Of a stretch of DNA of 11,494 nucleotides, positions 4,879-11,492 are shown piece by piece. The stretch is taken from NCBI GenBank assembly GCA_046728155.1, contig JBKPDY010000110.1, positions 1 through 11,494 of the forward strand, in the 5' to 3' direction. Within the stretch, counting starts at the first letter, position 1. Every line of letters begins with the position of its first letter. Origin of the DNA: CAWDLX01 sp046728155 (GTDB taxonomy: Bacteria; Actinomycetota; Actinomycetes; Mycobacteriales; Micromonosporaceae). The position numbers and the translations under genes are program-made. The notes below the pieces were generated by a model. That model was not told the DNA's origin. It was given only the letters and a program-made list of their open reading frames with translations, and searched no databases.

Positions 4879-5851
4879 GAACGGTCTCCTTCGGCATCTC
4901 AGTCGCTCGCTCCGCGCCGGTGGCGTGGCCGGTCAGGGTGAGGAACACGTCGTCGAGCGTCGCGGTGTGCAGGGAGAAGTTGGTGACGGCGCGCCGCGTG
5001 GGATCGGCCTCGTCGAGCAGCTCACGCACGTGCGCCGCGCTGCCGTCGGTCGCCAGGCCCACCGTCCGTCGCGTCCGATCACTGTGGACGGTGCGGTCGG
5101 CGAGACGTCTGGTGAGCGCGTCAAAGGTTGTCTCGTCCCGCACGGTCAGATCGAGCCGCTGCTCGGCGTAGCGTTGTTTGAGCTGCGCCGCCGACCCACT
5201 GGCGACCACGCGGCCGGCGTCGAGCACCGCGATCTGATCGGCCAGCCGGTCGGCCTCGTCAAGGTACTGCGTGGTGAGAAACACCGTGGCGCCATTGGCT
5301 ACGATCTCCTCGACGAACTGCCACATCCGCAACCGGCTCCGCGGGTCCAGACCGGTGGTCGGCTCGTCGAGGAAGATGATCGATGCCTGCGAGACGAGGC
5401 TCGCCGCCAGGTCGAGCCTGCGTCGCATTCCGCCGGAGTACGTGCCGACGCGCCGGCCCGCCGCGTCGCCAAGATCGAACCGTTCGACGAGCTCGGCCGC
5501 TCGAGCCGCCACCGCCGGGCCGCGCAGGCCGGCAAGCCTCGCCATCATGCGCAGGTTCTCGGTTCCGGTCTGCAGTTCGTCGAGAGCCGCGTACTGCCCG
5601 GTCAAGCTGATCGCCCGCCGGACCCGGTGCCGCTGCCGGACGACATCGAAGCCAGCCACGACGGCCCGGCCGGCGTCGGCGCGCACCAATGTGGACAGTA
5701 TCCGCACCACGGTCGTCTTGCCCGCGCCGTTCGGGCCCAACAGGACGAAAACGCTCCCTAGCGCGACCCGGAGCTCGATCCCGTCGAGCACCCGCTGCCT
5801 GCGGTAGGACTTGACGAGACCGATCGTCTCGACCGCGCACTCCTTCGCCAT
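4871..5851 (-). CDS. ABC exporter ATPase, DrrA-like
   Basis: The 326-residue product has one nucleotide-binding domain plus the C-terminal extension typical of DrrA daunorubicin-resistance ATPases. Visible motifs are Walker A GPNGAGKTT (39-47), the Q-loop at Q86, the signature YSGGMRRR (138-145), Walker B IIFLDEP (158-164, catalytic E163) and the D-loop GLDP. The switch position is TTQYLDEAD (193-201), with Gln195 where most ABC ATPases have His; this substitution is normal in the DrrA subfamily. The C-terminal LDDVFLTLTGH (299-309) is also DrrA-like. The ATG at 5851 has GGAGG about 6 nt upstream; an open frame back to 5974 exists but crosses the operators and lacks conserved sequence. It is the first gene of the exporter operon, divergent from the GntR-TetR regulator, which likely represses it. 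Confidence 0.93.
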   Translation of the reverse strand: MAKECAVETIGLVKSYRRQRVLDGIELRVALGSVFVLLGPNGAGKTTVVRILSTLVRADAGRAVVAGFDVVRQRHRVRRAISLTGQYAALDELQTGTENLRMMARLAGLRGPAVAARAAELVERFDLGDAAGRRVGTYSGGMRRRLDLAASLVSQASIIFLDEPTTGLDPRSRLRMWQFVEEIVANGATVFLTTQYLDEADRLADQIAVLDAGRVVASGSAAQLKQRYAEQRLDLTVRDETTFDALTRRLADRTVHSDRTRRTVGLATDGSAAHVRELLDEADPTRRAVTNFSLHTATLDDVFLTLTGHATGAERATEMPKETVHV

Positions 5852-5865
5852 GCTCTCCTCCGTCC

Positions 5866-5899
5866 GTGTACGCCGTAAGTCTGCGTACACCGTACGCAC
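5866..5899 (-). promoter_or_regulatory. Inverted-repeat operator upstream of the exporter ATPase
   Basis: GTGTACGC (5866-5873) and GCGTACAC (5883-5890) are perfect 8-bp inverted arms with a 9-bp spacer. A third related half-site, GTACGCAC, follows at 5892-5899. The array ends 14 bp before the ATPase ATG. On the minus strand TACGGT within it could be the exporter -10, with TTGCGG 18 bp further up as a weak -35. The arms look like a TetR- or GntR-type binding site. Which protein binds is inferred. Confidence 0.55.
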
Positions 5900-5923
5900 A
5901 GAAATTGCGCTTCCGCAAGGCCA

Positions 5924-5952
5924 TTGTGGAGGGCTCACCGCACTAGTACACT
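5924..5952 (+). promoter_or_regulatory. Candidate promoter of the GntR-TetR regulator gene
   Basis: TTGTGG (5924-5929) and TACACT (5947-5952) are separated by exactly 17 bp and fit a vegetative actinobacterial promoter (TTGNNN / TANNNT). Transcription would start near 5958-5960. One GYACTAGTAC operator overlaps the -10 and the second lies at the start of transcription, which would give tight autorepression. Confidence 0.45.
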
Positions 5953-5970
5953 GCCTTGACGTACTAGTAC
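5940..5970. promoter_or_regulatory. Twin GYACTAGTAC operators
   Basis: GCACTAGTAC (5940-5949) and the perfect palindrome GTACTAGTAC (5961-5970) differ at one base and are 21 bp apart, two helical turns, so they face the same side of the DNA. They lie between the divergent exporter and regulator genes, 15 bp before the regulator ATG. Short palindromes with a central CTAG are common operators of GntR/YtrA-like regulators, and the encoded regulator has such a domain. Confidence 0.62.
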
Positions 5971-5985
5971 GCAAGGAGGTTGAAG

Positions 5986-6948
5986 ATGAGCACCGAGGCG
6001 CCGTACCGACGCATCTTCGACAAGATCGCCCACCGGATTCGGACCGGCCAGCTGCGCCCAGGCGATCGGGTACCGTCGGCCCGCCAGATCACCCGCGAAT
6101 TCGGCGTCGCCATCGCCACCGCGACGAAGGTGCTGACCACCCTCCGCCAGGAGGGCCTGGTCCGCCCGGTCGCCGGCGTCGGAACGGTCGTCGCCGAACC
6201 GAGACCCGTCGGGCTGCCAAATAGTCCACATCGGACAGAGACACCCGCCAGTCCGACGGTCGAGCCGCGTGACACAGACCTGACCCGGGACCGGATCATC
6301 ACATCGGCGATCTCCGTAGCCGACGCCGACGGGCTCGCGGGGCTTTCCATGCGTCGGATCGCCGCCGAACTCGGGGTCGCCGCGATGTCGCTCTACCGGT
6401 ACGTACCTCGAAAGGACGATCTCCTGCTGATGATGGTCGACACCGTCTTCGGCTGGTACCCACCGCCGGATCCGCCGCCGGCCGGCCTACCGGACCAGCT
6501 GGAGGCCAGCGCCCGCCTGCAGTGGCAGATGTTGCGCGACCACCCGTGGTGCGCGACCGTCGTCTCGTTGACCCGTCCCATGCTGGTACCGAACGGTATG
6601 GCGCATACCGAATGGGTCATGCGTGCCGGCACCGAAGCCGGCCTCGATCCGGATACCGCCATCCATCTGGGCGTGACCGTCGCCGCCTTCGTTATGGGGA
6701 TAGCGAGCCACCGGCTCACCGAACGCGAAGCCCAGGCGGAGACCGGGCTGACCAGCGACGAATGGATGAATGCCCAGGAACAGCAGTTCTACGCGATCAC
6801 GTCGGGTGGCCGGTTCCCGCTGCTTGCCAGCCTCGCCGCCCAGCCCGACTTCGACCTGGATCTGGACCGGCTCTTCGAGCTGGGACTTGGTCTGATCCTG
6901 GACAGCATCCCGACGTTCGTCGCTCGAGCGACCGCTAGAACGGCCTAG
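5986..6948 (+). CDS. GntR-TetR fusion transcriptional regulator
   Basis: The 320-residue product joins two DNA-binding modules. Residues 7-70 form a GntR-type winged helix (YRRIFDKIAHRI, LRPGDRVPSARQI, FGVAIATATKVL, GVGTVV). A linker of about 30 residues follows, then a TetR helix-turn-helix at about 100-147 (DRIITSAISVADADGL, MRRIAAELGVAAMSLYRYV, KDDLL) and a TetR C-terminal ligand-binding domain of the TetR_C_1 type to about 310. Such fusions are known in actinobacteria, usually beside drug exporters. It is divergent from the DrrAB-type genes and likely represses both them and itself until a drug-like ligand binds. The ATG at 5986 has AAGGAGG at 5973-5979, 6 nt upstream; a TTG at 5980 would directly abut that site and is rejected. 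The stop codon overlaps the stop of the convergent DsbA-like gene within CTAG. Confidence 0.92.
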   Translation: MSTEAPYRRIFDKIAHRIRTGQLRPGDRVPSARQITREFGVAIATATKVLTTLRQEGLVRPVAGVGTVVAEPRPVGLPNSPHRTETPASPTVEPRDTDLTRDRIITSAISVADADGLAGLSMRRIAAELGVAAMSLYRYVPRKDDLLLMMVDTVFGWYPPPDPPPAGLPDQLEASARLQWQMLRDHPWCATVVSLTRPMLVPNGMAHTEWVMRAGTEAGLDPDTAIHLGVTVAAFVMGIASHRLTEREAQAETGLTSDEWMNAQEQQFYAITSGGRFPLLASLAAQPDFDLDLDRLFELGLGLILDSIPTFVARATARTA

Positions 6949-7493
6949 TTCTGTGCGTTGTCCACCGCGCGCAGCAACTCGGCCAGCGAGTATCCGCCGT
7001 CGTACCGGAAGCCGTTGATGAAGAACGTCGGTGTTCCGTTGACCCCGCTACGCACGCCGCCGATGAAGTCACGGCGTATCCGGTCGTTGTACGCGCGTCG
7101 CTCGAGATCACGTTCCACGCCGCCGGACGGATCGATATCGGCGGCTGCCGATCGCAGGTGCCCGGCATCGAGCTGGCGCTGGTGCGTGAAGAGCCAATGA
7201 TGGGCGCGCCAGAACTGCCCGCGTGCGCCCGCAGCCTCCGCGAACTCGGCAGCGATCTCGGCGTGCGGGTGTACGTCGACCAGCGGGAAGTGCCTGAAGA
7301 TGAACCGCAGCGAATCCGCTCGCTCGTTCAGCAGAGCCTCCACCAGCGGGTAGGCCTCGCCGCAGTACGGACATTGATAGTCGCCGTACTCTACCAATAC
7401 GACGCTTGCCGAGTCAGGTCCGCGCACGTGGTCATCGTCGGTGATCGGCTCTACGAGGCGGCCGGTTTCAACGTTGAACGGAGTGACCCTCAT
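6945..7493 (-). CDS. Cytoplasmic DsbA-like thiol-disulfide oxidoreductase (Thioredoxin_4)
   Basis: The 182-residue product has a thioredoxin fold with a DsbA-type helical insert. The active site is CPYC at 41-44 in VEYGDYQCPYC, and the cis-proline loop is GTPTFFING (153-161). The segment RHFPLVDVHPHAEIAAEFAEAA (67-88) is typical of the DSBA-like domain that is fused to NhaA-type antiporters or stands alone in actinobacteria. There is no signal peptide or lipobox, so it should act in the cytoplasm, probably reducing or oxidising a partner thiol. The likeliest partner is the peroxiredoxin encoded 52 bp upstream in the same operon. The ATG at 7493 has GGGAGG about 8 nt upstream. The terminal TAG lies in the CTAG (6945-6948) that also ends the convergent regulator gene. 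Electron donor and direction of transfer are unknown. Confidence 0.9.
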   Translation of the reverse strand: MRVTPFNVETGRLVEPITDDDHVRGPDSASVVLVEYGDYQCPYCGEAYPLVEALLNERADSLRFIFRHFPLVDVHPHAEIAAEFAEAAGARGQFWRAHHWLFTHQRQLDAGHLRSAAADIDPSGGVERDLERRAYNDRIRRDFIGGVRSGVNGTPTFFINGFRYDGGYSLAELLRAVDNAQN

Positions 7494-7545
7494 CGACTCG
7501 TCCTCCCGCTGGCTATATCCACTGTGGGGCTACGGCGGGATCGGT

Positions 7546-8058
7546 TCACGCGGCTCCTTCGGTGCGCATGGCGTCAAGCGCGGCGAGAATTCCATCCGCC
7601 CCAGGGTTGACGCCCAGGGGCGAGCGGTGGCTCCAGAACACCTGGCCGGCCGGGTCGAGAACGAAGAGGTTGCGCTCCGACTCACCACTGCTCGGGTCGT
7701 ACGAGCCGTACCGCCGTGACACCACGCCCTTTGGCTCGAAGTCGGCGAGAAGCGGGAAAGCGAGATTGCGGCTCTTCGCGAAGGCCCGATGACACCACAC
7801 ACCATCGACCGACACGCCGAGGATACTCGCCCGGTACCCCTCGAACAACGGCAGTACCGCTTGGTACAAGGCCATCTGGTCGCTACAGACGGGACTCCAG
7901 TCGGCCGGGTAGAAGGCAAGTATCACCGGCCGGCCGCGTAGGTCGCTCAGGGTCAATGACTGTCCTGGGCTTGACTGCAAGGTGAAGTCCGGCGCGCGCT
8001 CTCCGGGCGCGGGCATTGCCGCGACACTCTCCGCGATGGCAGGCGGACGCATACTCAT
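7546..8058 (-). CDS. Peroxiredoxin, AhpC/TSA family
   Basis: The 170-residue product is a thiol peroxidase that reduces peroxides through Cys58. The peroxidatic motif reads FYPADWSPVCSDQ (49-61), with Ser55 in the place of the usual Thr of PxxxTxxC. The supporting arginine is R129 in ERNLFVLD. A second cysteine, C89 in SVDGVWCHRAF (83-93), could be the resolving residue. The segments FPLLADFEPKGVV (101-113) and PLGVNPGADGIL (147-158) mark an actinobacterial subgroup I recognise by pattern. I chose ATG 8058, preceded by GGGGGT 6 nt upstream; an in-frame GTG at 8106 lacks a ribosome binding site. The gene is followed after 52 bp by the DsbA-like gene, which may regenerate it. Probably cytoplasmic, with a role in peroxide defence. 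Confidence 0.88.
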   Translation of the reverse strand: MSMRPPAIAESVAAMPAPGERAPDFTLQSSPGQSLTLSDLRGRPVILAFYPADWSPVCSDQMALYQAVLPLFEGYRASILGVSVDGVWCHRAFAKSRNLAFPLLADFEPKGVVSRRYGSYDPSSGESERNLFVLDPAGQVFWSHRSPLGVNPGADGILAALDAMRTEGAA

Positions 8059-8255
8059 GTGCTGACCCCCAGAGATCCACGCTACGCCCCCGACAAGCCC
8101 AGCCACTGACGTTTACGGCATCAGCTCCTTGGTCAGCACGGTGTTGTTGAGTAGCCGCTGTTCCAGATGGGATCAGGCTGGCACGACGTGACTGGCCGGT
8201 CCACGGCCTCGCGGAGCAGCGGCTCCGTCACCGTCGATCATATGTACGAGCCAGA

Positions 8256-8299
8256 CTACGTCGTGTTTAGGCCCCCGGGCGGGCACAAACACTACGTAG
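8256..8299 (-). terminator. Hairpin after the HpnB-like gene; palindromic repeat element, copy A
   Basis: CTACGTCGTGTTT (8256-8268) and AAACACTACGTAG (8287-8299) form a 13-bp stem with one mismatch, and the 18-base loop AGGCCCCCGGGCGGGCAC can form a further GCCC/GGGC stem. It starts 22 bp past the glycosyltransferase stop at 8322, so it probably terminates that transcript, perhaps in both directions. No long T-run follows. A degenerate relative lies at 2518-2561 after another minus-strand gene. Confidence 0.55.
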
Positions 8300-8321
8300 A
8301 TTCCCGGGTCGTCACGGGACG

Positions 8322-9461
8322 TCAGCCATTTCGGACGGCCGGGTATGTGCGACCTTTCCACGTGGCGTCGCGGCGCTGGTAGTGACACCGCGCCGAGTCC
8401 ACGGTCATCGCAAGGTACAGCGCGGCGGTGAATGGGAGCAGAAGCGCCCCGGGCATGGGCTCGCCGTAGTAGCGCAGCATCGGCGCATACGTGGCGGCCA
8501 TGAGTAGCCATCCGGCTGCGCCGAGGGCGCACAGCACTGGATCGGCCACCAGGCCGACCACAGTGGACACTGGCGCCAGGAGAAAGACGAGAGCCAGGCC
8601 GGCCACGGTGCCGGCGACCAGCACCGGGCTGTAGCGCAGTTGGGCGTACGCGCTGCGCACAACCATGCGCCACAGCGAGGCGAGCGTGGGGTACGGGCGC
8701 ACCGACTCCACGCCGTCGGAGAGGCCGAGGAAGACCCGGCCTCCGCTGCGCTTGACGGCTCGGGCCAAGGCCACGTCGTCGATGATCGCCCCGCGGATCG
8801 CCTCGAGCCCGCCGGCCCGGACCAGAGCGGTCCGGCGGAGCAGGTCGCACCCGCCGGCCGCGGCCGCCGTCCTCGTCCCTGGCCGGTTCACCCATCGCAT
8901 CGGGTACAGCAGAGCGAAGAAGTAGACGAACGCCGGAACCACCAACCGCTCCCAGGCGGTACGGGTTCGCAGCCGCGCCATCTGCGAGACGAGATCCAGC
9001 CGACGCTCCTCGGCCAGGCATACCAAGCGAGCGAGCGAGTCGGGCGGATGTGCGATGTCCGCGTCGGTCAGCAGCAGGTAATCAACCGGGCCGGCGGCGG
9101 CGATACCTGCCCGCAGCGCCCACAGCTTGCCGGTCCAGCCGGGCGGGGGCGGCGCGGGCGTGACGACGTCCAACGCGGGCCACTCCCGAGCGACAACTGC
9201 TCCAGTTCCGTCAGTTGATCCGTCATCGACCAGGATGACGCTCACTGGTCCCGGGTACCGCTGAGCGAGCAGGGTAGGCACGGTACGCGGCAGCACGTCG
9301 GCCTCGTCACGGGCGGGCACGACGATGGCTACCGAGGGCCACACCGCGGGCGGCGCAGCCGTCGGCAACCGGATATCGGTCCGCCAGAACATGCCGCGCA
9401 GCAAGGCCAGCCACAACCACGCCGCGAGGCTGACCGCGGCCATTATCCGCAACGTGAGCAC
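8322..9461 (-). CDS. HpnB-like membrane glycosyltransferase (GT2 family)
   Basis: The 379-residue product starts at GTG 9461, supported by AGGAGG 5 nt upstream; the open frame back to 9536 crosses a hairpin and is rejected. Residues 4-22 form an N-terminal membrane anchor. The GT-A domain follows: VVPARDEA (47-54), VDDGSTDG (78-85), TDAD (132-135, metal-binding DXD), GGCDLLRR (203-210) and IIDDVALA (226-233, catalytic Asp pair). Three hydrophobic segments fill the C-terminus, near 283-303, 307-325 and 337-354. Length, anchor and motif layout match the 'hopene-associated glycosyltransferase HpnB' family, whose members act at the membrane, probably on hopanoids or other polyprenoids. No other hopanoid gene is visible in the window, so substrate assignment is uncertain. 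It is transcribed alone, bounded by hairpins at 8256-8299 and 9511-9536. Confidence 0.87.
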   Translation of the reverse strand: MLTLRIMAAVSLAAWLWLALLRGMFWRTDIRLPTAAPPAVWPSVAIVVPARDEADVLPRTVPTLLAQRYPGPVSVILVDDGSTDGTGAVVAREWPALDVVTPAPPPPGWTGKLWALRAGIAAAGPVDYLLLTDADIAHPPDSLARLVCLAEERRLDLVSQMARLRTRTAWERLVVPAFVYFFALLYPMRWVNRPGTRTAAAAGGCDLLRRTALVRAGGLEAIRGAIIDDVALARAVKRSGGRVFLGLSDGVESVRPYPTLASLWRMVVRSAYAQLRYSPVLVAGTVAGLALVFLLAPVSTVVGLVADPVLCALGAAGWLLMAATYAPMLRYYGEPMPGALLLPFTAALYLAMTVDSARCHYQRRDATWKGRTYPAVRNG

Positions 9462-9510
9462 GCCCACCTCCTGGCGACAGCGTAGGAGACCGTACGGCCC
9501 CGGGTAAGCA

Positions 9511-9536
9511 TTGAGGGCGCCATCGGGCGCCCTCAA
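9511..9536 (-). terminator. Hairpin terminator after the secreted-protein gene
   Basis: TTGAGGGCGCC (9511-9521) and GGCGCCCTCAA (9526-9536) form a perfect 11-bp stem with a 4-base loop. It begins 20 bp past the stop codon of the gene ending at 9557 and lies before the glycosyltransferase start at 9461. The minus-strand sequence after it is only mildly T-rich (TGCTTACC), as is common for actinobacterial terminators. Confidence 0.75.
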
Positions 9537-9556
9537 CGACGTGCGATCGGGGTTGC

Positions 9557-11206
9557 TCAGCTTGGACAGGGATTCGAGGCGAGGATGTTGCGGAAGTTGT
9601 TGTAGCGGGTCACCGGACCACCGACACCGGGGTAGTCGGAGAGCAGTAGCGGCCCGAACTCGGCGGTCGACGTGCCGCCGAACCTGTTCGTCGTACCAGG
9701 GATGAATGGTCCGCCGAACTGCCAGACACAGTGCCCTGCGCTCTCGGTCGTCGAGTAGATCGGGTAGAAGCTGGCGCCGTTGGGTGGGTTGACACAGCCG
9801 GCCCCGGTGGTGCGGTTGCAGTTGTTGTTCGGCGAGATCGCGGGTACCTCGATTCGGGGCAGGTCAGCCTCGAAGGCGACGCGGTCGTAGTTCTGCGAGC
9901 CGTTGAACATTGGACTCGTGAAGCGGAACGGCGCCGGATGAACAGCCGCGTCCTGAGCCGGATCCGCGAACGTGCCTGGCCACGTCGACTGGTAGCTGAC
10001 CCCGTCGAAGTCACCATCGGTGGCTAGGCAGCCGCCCACCTTGACCTTCGTCCCGTTGAACGGCTTCTGGAAAGGCGGTGCGAAGCAGAATGCATCATCA
10101 CTGTCGAGACCGCCTGAGTCGTTGGCTCCGGCCTGTGTACAGTTGCCGCCCTGGGTGTCGACGGCGTCGCAGTACTCGAAGTGCCCGATCTCGTCCGAGG
10201 CGGCCACGTTGTAGCTGTGCGCCGCCCAGACCACGCGGGTGTCCTCACTCGATGTCGAGTACATGGGGTGGAAGTCCCACGGCGTCTCGGTGCAGGTGGT
10301 CGCGGTCGGATCGAAGTTCACGGCCTTGAAGCCGTTGGCGGCGCTCGCCGTCATCGAGCCGGACTGGCCGGTGGTCAGGTCGTGAAGGATTATCTGAAGC
10401 CCGGCGGAGGTGTCGTGGATGTCCGTGACGATGTTGTCGCCTCCGTGCATCATCAGGTCCTTCGACGAGTCAACCCGGAAGTTGACGCCGAGCGGATCAG
10501 GGCGATCCGTGGGGATACCGCTCTTGGTGATGAACGCGTAATTCGCGGGTTCGACCCCCACTCGGTTCAGGCAGTCTGCGTTGTTGAGAACGCCGGTGTT
10601 CTGGTTCTGGTTGAGCGAGAAGATCGCCATGGCGGCGCACCACCGCTGCGGGTCGCAGCTGAACCCTACCGGCTGCTGCACCCACGACGGAGGATAGAAC
10701 TGGAGCTCCAGGAACGCGGTGCCCGGGTGCTTTCCGATGTAGTGCGGGTCGGCGACGTTGGTCGATGTATAGATGTTGGAATCACTGTCCGGTGCGCAGG
10801 GGATCGTGGGACCGGCCAGCGCGGACCCACCCGGGTTCGGCGCCGATTGGTCCTCGCACAGCGCCATGCCGAACCAGAACGCCGGATGCAGCTGGAAGTT
10901 GAACGTCCCACCGCTGCCGTCCTGTACTGGGCTGGTCGGAGGGTCGGTGGGCAGGGTCACGTGGTACTGCTGGTTGTGGCCCGAGCCTGGCGTGTTCGAG
11001 TAGAAGAGCAGTGAAGGCTCGTCGTGTCCGATGTAGTTGCCCTCATAGTTGAACGGTTCGGCGGGCTCTGCGCACAGTGGCCCGTTGTCGTCGCAGTAGA
11101 ACAGGCGGCTGGACGTGTTCTGTGCGGCCGAAGCCGCCGGGACCAGTAAGGGAATCGCCAAGGCTGCTGCTGCCCCGATCGACAGCAGCACAACGGAACG
11201 CTTCAC
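9557..11206 (-). CDS. Large secreted cysteine-rich protein of unknown function
   Basis: The 549-residue product has a clear Sec signal peptide: KR at residues 2-3, a hydrophobic core to about 23, and an ASA|A cleavage site after residue 27. The mature part has 16 cysteines (38, 45, 117, 137, 184, 190, 212, 305, 346, 356, 374, 393, 463, 471, 493, 547), an even number suiting extracellular disulfides. It is rich in Asn, Gly, Pro and aromatic residues, with no membrane anchor, LPXTG or repeat. TDGDFDGVSYQ (396-406) resembles a DxDxDG calcium loop. I recognise no catalytic domain; segments such as LFYCDDNGPLC and FNFQLHPAFWFGMALC seem to belong to an uncharacterised actinobacterial family. The GTG at 11206 has GAGGA 7 nt upstream and starts exactly at the signal peptide; the open frame back to 11278 lacks a signal-like start. 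It is monocistronic with a strong terminator at 9511-9536. Confidence 0.85.
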   Translation of the reverse strand: MKRSVVLLSIGAAAALAIPLLVPAASAAQNTSSRLFYCDDNGPLCAEPAEPFNYEGNYIGHDEPSLLFYSNTPGSGHNQQYHVTLPTDPPTSPVQDGSGGTFNFQLHPAFWFGMALCEDQSAPNPGGSALAGPTIPCAPDSDSNIYTSTNVADPHYIGKHPGTAFLELQFYPPSWVQQPVGFSCDPQRWCAAMAIFSLNQNQNTGVLNNADCLNRVGVEPANYAFITKSGIPTDRPDPLGVNFRVDSSKDLMMHGGDNIVTDIHDTSAGLQIILHDLTTGQSGSMTASAANGFKAVNFDPTATTCTETPWDFHPMYSTSSEDTRVVWAAHSYNVAASDEIGHFEYCDAVDTQGGNCTQAGANDSGGLDSDDAFCFAPPFQKPFNGTKVKVGGCLATDGDFDGVSYQSTWPGTFADPAQDAAVHPAPFRFTSPMFNGSQNYDRVAFEADLPRIEVPAISPNNNCNRTTGAGCVNPPNGASFYPIYSTTESAGHCVWQFGGPFIPGTTNRFGGTSTAEFGPLLLSDYPGVGGPVTRYNNFRNILASNPCPS

Positions 11207-11232
11207 GTGCGATCCTCTTTCCTCTAGTGGCG

Positions 11233-11260
11233 TGCCCGCCCCGCCCGGAGGGAGCGGGCA
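11233..11260. promoter_or_regulatory. GC-rich hairpin in the leader of the secreted-protein gene
   Basis: TGCCCGC (11233-11239) and GCGGGCA (11254-11260) are perfect inverted arms around a 14-base GC-rich loop, 27-54 bases upstream of the GTG start at 11206. It may be a structured 5' leader or a site acting on transcription. No T-run supports a plus-strand terminator. Confidence 0.35.
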
Positions 11261-11378
11261 GGCAGCCGTTGACCTCACCTCCTCCTCTCACTGCCTGGCC
11301 GCCATACGTGGAGGGCTGGGGCGGCTGGGACATCCAGGACCCTAACTCTCCTCATAGGAAAGCGCTCGTGTCGTGCCC

Positions 11379-11492
11379 CGAAAATACCCTGATATTATGA
11401 GATTTACTGATGTTCGCACAGGGCTTCGAAAGCTCCGGCGCGACCGGCCGCGCGCCATCGGAGCCGCCAGATTCATCTACAGTGGACTATAG
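11379..11492 (+). other. AT-rich patch and a possible 31-residue open frame
   Basis: Bases 11379-11420 are markedly AT-richer than the rest of the window and contain TATTAT (11393-11398) on the plus strand and CATAAT on the minus strand, both -10-like. An ATG at 11397 opens a 31-codon frame with a basic middle (LRKLRRDRPRAIG) ending at TAG 11490-11492. There is no ribosome binding site. It could hold the promoter of a gene beyond the right edge, or the distal promoter of the secreted-protein gene. The small frame is probably not real. Confidence 0.25.

Noticed and set aside
4808..5761. 317-codon plus-strand open frame
   Set aside because: Lies antisense to the exporter ATPase and permease genes, whose motifs are unambiguous; the translated frame is a His/Arg-rich shadow.
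5956..5961. TTGACG as a -35 for the regulator
   Set aside because: A -10 at 16-18 bp would fall on the ribosome binding site and start codon and no TANNNT is present; TTGTGG/TACACT at 5924-5952 fits better.
8173..9021. 282-codon minus-strand open frame
   Set aside because: Shadow of the HpnB-like glycosyltransferase in another frame; the true frame has GT2 motifs and membrane segments.
10540..10565. GGGTTCGACCCCC resembling a tRNA T-arm
   Set aside because: It lies inside the secreted-protein coding sequence and no acceptor stem or anticodon arm pairs with it.
10181..11014. 277-codon plus-strand open frame
   Set aside because: Antisense to the secreted protein gene, which has a signal peptide, ribosome binding site and terminator.
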